A DNA stretch of 64,000 bases from NCBI GenBank assembly GCA_011033025.1, contig WFMF01000006.1, positions 1,178,001 to 1,242,000 of the forward strand, written 5' to 3'. This document shows positions 1-9,800 of this stretch, one piece after another. Numbering within the stretch: position 1 is the stretch's first letter; the number at the start of each line of letters is the position of its first letter. This DNA is from Beroe forskalii (taxonomy: Eukaryota; Ctenophora; Nuda; Beroida; Beroidae). The notes beneath the pieces are model-generated. The model worked only from the letters and a program-made list of their open reading frames with translations, was not told where the DNA came from and did not search any database. A program made the position numbers and the translations under genes.

Positions 1-1037
1 AGATTAGTGGTTCTGAGTTCTGACCAATCTCTGATCAGTGCTTTCCATATGATTCCCTCCAATCAGAGTGGAGTATTTTATGATTCTGTCCAATGAGCGA
101 GCAGTATTTCATGATTCTAGCCAATCACAAGAGGATGTGGCAGGAGGGATCTAACAATCAGCATATTATGTAAGTGGTTTGTCCCAATCCGTGACATACC
201 GACGCACACTCTGAAAATTGTATGCGATATTCTTCGGTAAAAAAGTAAAAACAAAGCTCTCTTTGTTTTGACAGGACTTTAGGAGTTTGGAAAGATGAAA
301 ATATAAGTGGTTGGTCAGTGTAAGCTATTATAATACGAGTGAATGCCTGCTGTATTGCATTTTACTCAGTTGATACACACTGTGCAGTTGTAATAGCGTA
401 CCTATAAAATGTTACTACGATACAGCCTGCATTAATTCATGATTATAAGATTATAATTGTAAGTACAATACTTACAAAGTTACAAGTACTTAGATTAATA
501 ACATTTATAATATGAAAAGCAGTTGGCTCTTACGGTCAGTTGCTCTGAAGCAGTGAAGCATTATTACATTGTTATCTAGTTATCTGTCTGTAATGATCCT
601 AACCCTAACTTTACCCAACACCGTAACTCCAATCCAGATCCTAACCATATCTGAGTAACCCTAACCTAAATAACCCAAATCTTGCGCTCTTTCGATGTAC
701 ATTGTACGTACAATGCTACATCAATCCAACAATACTCTAATACTACACCAGTACCACAATGCTACATCACTATAAAACAATGCTACATCAATACAATATG
801 TGCGTTACAATACAATATAAAGTCTTACAATAGGACCCCTTATAATACACCAGCTATTCACGCCCCACCAGTCAAGTGAAACTATGTAACACTTTGTATA
901 ACACCAGGTGTGTAGGCATTGTCCTAAACTCCTTGTACCATCTCTCACTTAGTCACTTACCCACTCTCTCTCTTGCAACTCTTTATAATTGGGGTGTAAT
1001 TATTTTACTTATGCTATGGATCAGAGAAACATATTGC

Positions 1038-1094
1038 GACATTACTACTTTACTATGACATTACTACTTGACTATGACATTACTACTTTACTAT
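1038..1094. repeat. Three tandem copies of a 19-bp unit
   Basis: The unit GACATTACTACTTTACTAT occurs three times head to tail, the middle copy with a single T-to-G change. It is a simple microsatellite with no evident function. Confidence 0.85.
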
Positions 1095-1208
1095 GACAGG
1101 GACTGGAAGTAATGTCTCTTATGATATGTGCCAATTAACAATGAAACAAGGTATATGTGCCCATAATATGTGCCCATATGTTGCACTGTCCTATATACTG
1201 TTGTTATG

Positions 1209-1247
1209 AAGTAGTGTTGTAAAGGTTTAAACTTTACAACACTACTT
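1209..1247. repeat. Perfect 16-bp stem hairpin
   Basis: AAGTAGTGTTGTAAAG is followed after 7 bases by its exact reverse complement. The sequence just downstream (about 1247-1300, with words such as GAGACCTGAAGATG) recurs in inverted form near 7365-7400, so this looks like the edge of a dispersed repeat rather than a gene-related structure. Confidence 0.7.
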
Positions 1248-2217
1248 TATACAATCAAATTTGAGACCTGAAGATGATGTATGTTTGTAACATCGAAACG
1301 TTTTAAGACTCCCTTAAAGAGCAGTTTATCCTGTCGCAAAAGTGTCAATCAAAATTTCAAGAAACCTGGGTTTTAAAATTCACTATATAATACTGTTGAT
1401 GGTAAGATCGTGGCACGTATTTCCTCCCCGACAAAACCCTATCAAGACAAAGCCCTATTTGGACATAGCCAAACGCAGACATAATCACACTCGGAAATGA
1501 CCCTAACTGGACACAACCCCAACCGGACTAAACCCCTCATAAACATAACCCACAAAATTTCGATCCCCAGAATATCAGAATGGTTGCCCCACTTAAATAA
1601 TAAATGTTTCTTGTAAGGCACAGCCAGCCTGCTTGGGCCGTTAAGAAGATATTGGGGGCTGGCACAAATACATTCGAGTTTCCTAAATAACACCATTCAT
1701 ATTGGACTCAGCTCAGAGATCACAAAAAAGCGCACAAGGGCCAGTAATTTGCCAATTTGGGCTCACAGATTCTACCGTATGGAACGCGCGATGCATATTG
1801 CATGGTTGCAAGTCTTTAATCTTTATCGCTTTTATTGCGCGCGGCTGTCGCGCGCGAACATGCATGAAGTACCGAAACGGCATTCTTTTTTTGAAAAAGT
1901 GTAAGAATTAGAAAAAAAAAATGTCGTGATATTGCTTGCAAATATAGTATTGACCAATAAGATGAGAGTTCCTCCTCTTGTCATTGTGCAAAATTTTTAC
2001 TCTCAAGGAGTATTAATGAAGAAAATTGAAATGCCGCGTAAATTTTTACTTGCCGCGTAAATTTGCGCGCGAACATGCACTGTTGATTCGATAATCGATT
2101 CGCTATTCAGCTTATAACAATTCAACAAGCATCAGACACTGGATATCTATTTCTAAAGTAATTAAATATTGCGATTGGAATTTGAATCTCTAGGGACCAA
2201 CTTTTGCTCTTTTTCAG

Positions 2218-3866
2218 GCTCACTCAGATCTTGTCTCAATTCTCGAGGCATGCGACGTTCAAGTTCCAAGCTCAGACACCTCTTGCAACCCTTATGTCAA
2301 GGTAAGTGCGTGGGTATTGAACAGTTGTGTAGGATATGATTTACGGCAACTAAAAAGTCAAATCTGGTGAAAAATGAAATTCGGTAGTTCATTAACTCAT
2401 TAATTAAATACGCATATATAACTCATCATTCGGTAGTTCATTAACTCATTAATTTAATACGCATATATAGACCTTTCTGGTTTTAAAAAATTGAGTAGGT
2501 GCCATTTTCCGTGGAATGTTTTGAGATTGAATATAATGTTTATGTTAACAGTCCTAAATTAATTGGCTTCTAGACATGTCTACATCTCATGATGAGTCTG
2601 TTTAAAACATGCTAAAAAACAAAAACCGGTACTGAACTTAAGGCAGGTTCGGTACGCCGCACAAATCACAATCGTACCGAACCTAGAACATACCAAACCT
2701 ACCTAAAGTCAGCACTGTGTGGCAGTTAAATGTTAGGTATATTTTTATCTACAAACTACAGTACAGAATTGCTGTAGTCCGTTCAGCCATGTCAATAAGC
2801 CGTGTCAATAAGCCATGTCAATATCTCAGATCTAATTATTCAAGTAACCCACCACCAGATCTCGCTGATACCTTCGACTGAGGAGGGGGATCCTAAGTTA
2901 GAAAACCAGACTAAAGTAGCGACAGACACACGAGACCCGGCCTTCCGAGAAACCTTCCTAGTGTAAGTATATTCCCATTTTAGAAGAGTTGAAAACCATT
3001 TCTTCTTTGGAAGAATCTAAGTCATGAACCATTTCGTCCGATAAATGAATCAGCAAAATATATGGAGTTGTGAAATTTAAGAAATTAACATTAAATAATC
3101 ATGACGCAAAATCCACAGGGCAGTGAGTGTGTTGTAATTAATCCTATATTTTCAGTAAGATCGATGAGGGAGATAACACTCAACGACTTCTTATCGCACT
3201 TTGGAACCAGGGAGATGTCGAGTGAGTAACGCATACATAATATGTACTTACGTAGAGTTATAGGAACGCCTTCTGAGATTTTCACACATTCACTGTTCAT
3301 ACGTGATTAAACAGTATAGCACGTACATACGTGCATAGGTAGAGCGCCGCAAGACTCGGGACTTAAAGAATGATCCTCATATCTCAAAGTTGCGACATAT
3401 TATGAGTAACGGCAGGTCGGCAGACCACGTACAACAATTATGCGTAATTTTTCCGCTTCGTTGATGATAACGTCACTTCTTAATCTTTAATCTGAAGAAA
3501 CTATTCGTCTTCCAGGGATTACTCCTGTGGAGGGATGTCCTTCGCTATCGAGGAATTTGCCAAGCCTAACATGGTATGTTGATAAAACCAATAATATAAT
3601 GTAACCTTCGATATTAATATTATTCATTCTTTCACTGTCTGGATACGCATTATACATATTTTGATACGTATTATACGTCTCCTGATAAGCTGATACGTGC
3701 TATACGTATGATACGTCTTCTGATACGTATAATACGTATCCTGAAACTATACCAAGTGTGAATAATCCAACTTACCCCCAGTCAGTGAACGGTTGGTACT
3801 ACCTTCTGGATGACTCGGAAGCTGAAAAGAGCCATATCCGGTGCGAACAACCCGTCAAGGACCACG
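2218..3866 (+). other. Exons encoding the C2 domain
   Basis: Five exons join in phase (0, 2, 2, 0, 1) to give a C2 fold. Visible landmarks are SILEACDVQVPSSD followed by CNPYVK (the usual 'DPYVK' strand), then DPAFRETFL (the 'NPVFNETF' strand), ALWNQGDVE, GGMSFAIEEF and NGWYYLLDD. The last resembles the 'GWYKLL' end of protein kinase C-type C2 domains. The first exon begins at the strand just before the first calcium-binding loop, so the initial beta strand and any upstream region are missing. The loop-1 position that is usually aspartate in the DPYVK motif is asparagine (NPYVK), so calcium binding is uncertain. Confidence 0.8.
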
Positions 3867-6800
3867 GTAAGTCTAAAAACACGCACTGAGGCTGTAGCCG
3901 AGTGATATAATGGATATTTGAATGATTCTTTGACATATCGAGAACATGCCACATTCACTGTACATGATGGTATGATTGAGGCACATTCAATCGGAGATTT
4001 TACTCGACGCATTTGAATTGTGCCGGCTTGGTCACGTGACCCAAAACTTTGATCTGGCCTGGGAGGAAACTGAAAAATCTTTTTGACTTCAAGCACTCAG
4101 TAAACGGAGTGTCGCCTCCAATTTCAAGAACTTGGTGTTTCAAGTCTGGATGTCTTACAGTTTCTGTCACAGTTCGAAGTTTTGGTTCACATGAGCATGT
4201 GACCGGCGCGACTCAAATATCCATCGCATGCCCGCGGTTAAGATGACGTCAGTATCACAGTTTTGTTATCGCAAGTGGTGACTTCGGAGCGCCTATTGTT
4301 GGAGTTTATTCCCATTCGTAAATATTTTGGTTCCAATTTCACGATATGTTTGCCCACGTGAACTATTCACGCCAACATAATGCAGGCAATTATTGGCGTC
4401 TATTGACTAATACCAACGGTAATTGGCTTTGTTGCGGCGTTTAGAAAACCAATCCTCCGGCATCTGTCATCTGTCATGGCACAGCAAAGTTATGTTTCTA
4501 ATGACACGTTTACTATTAGCACTTCAAAGTTCAAAATAGGTTTTAATTTTGCATTCTTCGAGTTTCATGATATTTCCTGTGCTTTATATTCTCAGTATTA
4601 TTGCAAATCAAAATATAGTGAACGATTCATACATTTCACGTGTTCCCCGAAAATAACGCCCTACGTCATCCCTGCATTAATATACATGCACCACGTGGTT
4701 AAACTACCGACCGCGTTACGTCATCAATTCCCCGTTCTAATACATGATAATGACGTCACCAACCCGCGAGTATTGCTCTTGTTTATAATCCAAAACCAAT
4801 CAGCTCTGCTGCTGATGATATTTCTGTCTCACCTAATTCTCTCCACTCTCATGCTCCCTCTCCCTACGTCATCTTTTGTAGCTCGCGGCAGAGCTTGGTG
4901 ACGTCACATGACCGGATTATCACTAATATTCTCCTCTCTCCCACATTTTTCTCCCCCACTCACTCTAATATTCCCCCCATGTCCCATCTCTCTCCCTCCC
5001 CTAGTTGTTGCTGCCAAATCCATATCTCTGGCGGACAAGCGACCCGTGAAGATTCAACGCAACGCTAAAGGTCTCGGGTTCGCAGTGGTGAGCGATGGAC
5101 CGGTGATCGTTACGAGTGTGGAGAATGGGGGCCCGGCTGCGGCCGGAGGGCTGCTCAAGGGAGATATGATACTCGTGGTCAACGGCAAGGAGGTGAGATT
5201 CATCGATATATTGATGGGAATTTGTACTTCGTAGAGTTCCTTTATTGAATGCTAAGAGTTGCTATTGATAACAATTTTGTTTTTATATTGAATTGTGTTG
5301 TGTAAAACGAGGATATTCAGTTTCGAAATCTTCTGGTATGAAGTGTACTGTCCCGCTGTTAGTAAGTTTTTGTGTTTCCTTCACCATTTGTTGTCAGATT
5401 TGTTCCTACACTGGTTCAAAGTTCCCCTTATTTTCTCTCCCTCACAACTCTCCCTCTCCAGGTGAGCGAGTTATCGTGTGCCTTCGTCAGCAAGCTACTC
5501 CGACAGTGTGGCGACTCAGTCGAAATGGTACGTGCAAATAACGAGGCGTTAATTACCTCTTGTTTTGGCAATTAGTTGATTAATTAACGTCTAATTGACT
5601 CCTATCAACCTCTTGTTTTGGCATTAATTTTATTAATTAACGCCTAATTGATTCCTAGCAATCTCTTGTTTTGGAATTTGAATACTTAATTAATTGATTA
5701 AAGCCTAATTAACACATTATTAACTCCTTCTTAACTCTTAACTGAAGTTCTTAATTAAAGTGTAATTAATGGCCGATTAACTCCTAATTAACACCTTATT
5801 AAAGCCTAATTATCACCTCATTAACTCCTAAGTTAAGCCTAATTTACACATTATTAACTACTTCTTGACTAACTCCTAATTAAAGCCTAATTAATGCCCA
5901 ATTAACGCCTAATTAACCCCCAATTAACGCCTCAGATCGTGCAGCAAGCGCCGCGTGACATGTTGTCTAACCCCTGCTACACACCCGACCTCATGAACGG
6001 ACCTAAAGCTGACAAGGAAGCCTCCAACTTACCGCCCGTTAGTAGATTTGATCCAAATAGGTAATGATTTAATTTGATTTGTTAGTGGATTGGTTTTAAT
6101 CGGTAGCTCTCACCCTCTTCCCAATTTACCGTCTCTCTAATCAACCCTCTCCCTTATTTACCCTCTTTCCAATTAACTCTGTAATTAACCATCTCCCCAA
6201 TAAATCCTCCTCCTGATTAACCCTATGATCTCCCTGCCATAGCTTCATCCCCCCCTAAGAAAAGGGGGGGGATGAAGATTTTGGGTCAGATAAGGTAGGT
6301 GGGGGGTTGCCCTAATTTCAACGATTCTGGGGGGACTTGGACTGGAGGGGGGAGTGAAAAAATTAAGGGGGGGGATCTGCAGAAGAATTTCAAAATTTGA
6401 CATGAAAATCCTATCTCCGTGAGAAATATTTTTCTCAGACTATTTATGGGGCTGCGCCCCAGACCCCGCTATCTTTGTGTAAGACTGCCAAATCACAAAA
6501 GTACTTCAATTCCCTGCCATTTTCAAGTGATAACAACTTAACCAATGTGTTTGTACGTTTCTTTATTGTGTTGACAATATCCCTGAGGCTTGCTTTCATG
6601 CCATTATTTCTTACAAGTGTCACTTCAGCTTTTAATAATTAAATTTAAGGATAAATTTACATTAGAATTGAACTTCATTACCATTTCAGTGAAATATTAG
6701 GTATATGTTAAAACTGAAAATTGACTAAATTTCTTGTCTTACTTGCTGTGTCAGCCTTAATTTAGTTTACATACTTTCATCTTGTCAGTAAGTTTCTATT

Positions 6801-9800
6801 TTCAGTTGATTCTATTGTAAACATTTTCATATCTTAGAAAAATTTTCGAAGATTTTGGTGGGGGTTGGTCGAATTTTTGGGGATTCAGGGGCGGGTGCCC
6901 AAAAGGGGATTGGGGATTTTGAAAATTCAGGGGGGAAGTTTTGTCAAGGGGGGAGTTGAAAAATTCAGGGGGGGATTGGACCCAGGATGAAGGTATGCTC
7001 CCTGCAGGTTGTATTAGACTGGGAGACCCTCCCTCCCCTGGAACAGAAGAGACAGATAGCAATCCAGGACCTTATCAGGAGTGAGGACCACTACCTCACT
7101 GATCTCAAGTTCGGACTCGAGGTTTGTAGACCGCAGGGGCTAGCTCGATCGCATAACTGTTACTCTATCCAATGTCTCATCGGATGGATTTGACTCGCAC
7201 TTCTCAAGAGTCAAGCTAATTTTAGGACATAGGGTGTTACGTTTTACAGAGTTTTCCATAATTGATGAGTAATTGATTTATTCTCTTTTGACTCAATGGT
7301 ACAGGTACAAATCTAAACGATGTGGTTCTTTAATGACGATCAATTTCGTCGTTTGACGACATCTTCAGGTCTCAAATTTGATTGTATAAAGTAGTGATCC
7401 ATAAGTCACAGTGAAACAGGGAAAAAAGGGTTATTGTATAAAATCAAATAATATACATTCACACCCCCTTCTCACAGCGATACCTGATCCCTCTGAAAAG
7501 AAAGACTTCCTCACACCCGAGAAGCACGAGAAACTGTTTAACAACGTCAAGGAAGTGAGCGACATCACGAGTAAGATCCTGAAGAGTCTGACGATCAGTA
7601 GGGTGCCGTTAATAAACACCGCCCCTAACCTCCCCTACTACATCTACAGCATCGGAGAGGTGTACCGGGAAAACGTACGATTTTTCTTCTTTTTTTCTTT
7701 TATTTTTTTTTCTTTTCTTCTTTTTCCTCTTTTCTTTCTTTTTTTCTTTTTTTCCTTTTTCATTAAGAGAGAATTCAGAATGATTCTCATTTCTCGAACT
7801 CGCGACATTTGTTTTAAAGCCATCCTTGGCTCACCCTGACTCTCCTCCAGGGTTGTTAAACCGCGGAAAAATAAGTGAAAAAAAATAACCAATTTTTTCT
7901 TTTTTGTTTAAAAAACCTTCCCCTCAGTCTCACGAGCTGATAAAGCAGTACGAGCAGTATCTGAACGGGAGGAAGGCCGCGCACCAGGAATTCAACCGCC
8001 TTCAGAATCAGGCGGAGTTCATGAGCTTCCTCCAGGAACCCCCCGCCCTCCCCGACCTCTGTAACATCCTACAGCAGCCCAGGGAGGTAGGTGGTTCAGT
8101 GTTACCATGGTAACTCCCTGGTAACCCATGTTACCATGGTAACCGCCTACAGAACCAGGCGGAGTTCATGAGCTTCCTATAGGTAACCCCGCCTTACCCT
8201 ACGACTTTGTAAGATCTACAGCAGCCCAGGGGGTAGGTGGTTCAGTGTTAAAAGGTAAACTGCAAATTTTGAAGTTTTGGAGATATGGTACCAAAATTTT
8301 CAGCTCATGAGCTTCCTCAAGAACCCCCGCCCTCCATTGGACCTCTGTAACATTCTGAAAAAACTCAGGGGGTAGGTGGTTCAGTTTACCAGAACATTTC
8401 CGATTTGGTGATTTTGTTACCATGGTAACCGCCTCACAGAACCTTTTTCCAGGTTCATGGCACTTACTTCCCTTGGAACCCCCGCCCTCCGAGTGTTCAA
8501 ATTATAATTTGTAAAAGGGAAGTATCTTACTGATTATTCATGCCTTATACTTCTTTTTCTAGGTAATACTACCATGGTAACCGCCTGAGACCAGGCGGAG
8601 TTCATAGATACTTCCTTTCCAAATAAACCCTTGACCTCTGTAACATCTCTACAGCCCATAGTTTGGTGTGCTGTTTCCATGGTAACTCCCTGAAAAGGTA
8701 GCCCAGTTTTAGTCGGAATTTCTTTAACTCCCAATTAAGTTAATGTTACCATGGTAACTGAATAGAAATAAAAATTAGCGAGGAAACCTATGATCATTCA
8801 CCTTTCAATATATAATATGCGCACATATCTATAAATAAATTTCGAGAAACCCTGAAACGACTTTGAGTTCTCGACAAGTTAGTTACTTCCTTTTTCCAAA
8901 TCACGGCAGTATAGTGCTCCGGCTCTGGTTGATCAATGACAATGCGATTCAAGGGCAAACTGATAATGGTTTCGTGATTCCGATATTGGTTTACCCATCG
9001 CCTTGCGGTGTATAATGACTCATTGACCAATCTTAGTTGCAATTAGCTGGGCGGTATTTGGCATGTTTTTGTGTGGTTATTATCATTGAACTCATTTCCC
9101 TCCTCAATTGATATTTTCCCTCTGCCAATCGCCTTTTTAATCGACATTTTCCATAATTTTCTCTTCCTGGTAAACTCCACATTTTATTGCAGCACGTGGG
9201 TAGTTTACCGTGTTTGCTGCAAGGAGTGTTAGCGGCCACGCCCCTCCACCACCCCGACCAAGCGCACCTCGGACACGTTATACAGGGTGAGTGCATTGAT
9301 CGACCGAGGAGTGATTTTTTAACCGAGGCCGAGTCCTCGGTAAAACGTTTATCCTCGGAAAAAATGAGGCTGAGGCCGAGTCCTTGGTCGATCATTGGGT
9401 GACCACCTTGACCAAGCAGCAAAATCAAAATCTTAATTATTTACGATGTATAAAATGTATATAAATTACAATTTTTATGATTACCATGTATAGTACGTTA
9501 CATTTTACTTTGTGTAAAATTGTTTCCCACAATTTGAAATAAATTTATGCTCCAGTTCTGGCTGCTCTTTCGAAAACATCGCCGAGCAAAAAGAAATCGG
9601 AGGCACGGAAAATGGCGGACATTCAAGGAGCGATTAATATTCTCCTCTTCGGTTAAGGTGGGTGTTTTTAGTAATCTCATTTTATAATATTTGTACGTGA
9701 ATGCCTTAAATTCAAGATTACAGGGACAGTTCGAACTGCAGTTTGCGCGTCTTTTGCGTGCGCGGCGTGCAAACTTAAGCTGATCTAATAAACTTTTCAA

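Larger units (their letters stand above)
1..2217. other. Region before the first recognised exon; no gene seen
   Basis: No coding exon is recognised here. The first exon of the RhoGEF found at 2218 starts in the middle of a domain, so earlier exons and the start codon must lie here unrecognised or outside the window. The stretch is AT-rich and carries decayed tandem repeats (around 660-870 and 1038-1094), telomere-like CCCTAA words at about 600-670, and one hairpin at 1209-1247. Confidence 0.6.
6986..9651 (+). other. Exons encoding the DH (RhoGEF) domain
   Basis: The conserved first region reads RQIAIQDLIRSEDHYLTDL (7050-7110). It is followed by TPEKHEKLFNNVKEVSDI (about 7518-7570), the region around YIYSIGEVYREN, an exon SHELIKQYEQYLNGRKAAH, the conserved-region-3 exon HVGSLPCLLQGVLAATPLHH, and the last helix (KMADIQGAINILL). 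The acceptor at 6986 keeps frame with the linker exon but has a poor pyrimidine tract. The acceptor at 7008 has a better tract but would break frame, so the first is preferred. The donor after GLE at 7121 and the acceptor at 7478 disagree by one base; a donor at 7126 would fix this. Confidence 0.85.

Noticed and set aside
599..670. CCCTAA-like words suggesting telomeric repeat
   Set aside because: Only a few imperfect units in ordinary sequence. It is neither an array nor a chromosome end.
7644..7892. Minus-strand lysine-rich open frame
   Set aside because: It is the reverse of the polypyrimidine tract in a RhoGEF intron.
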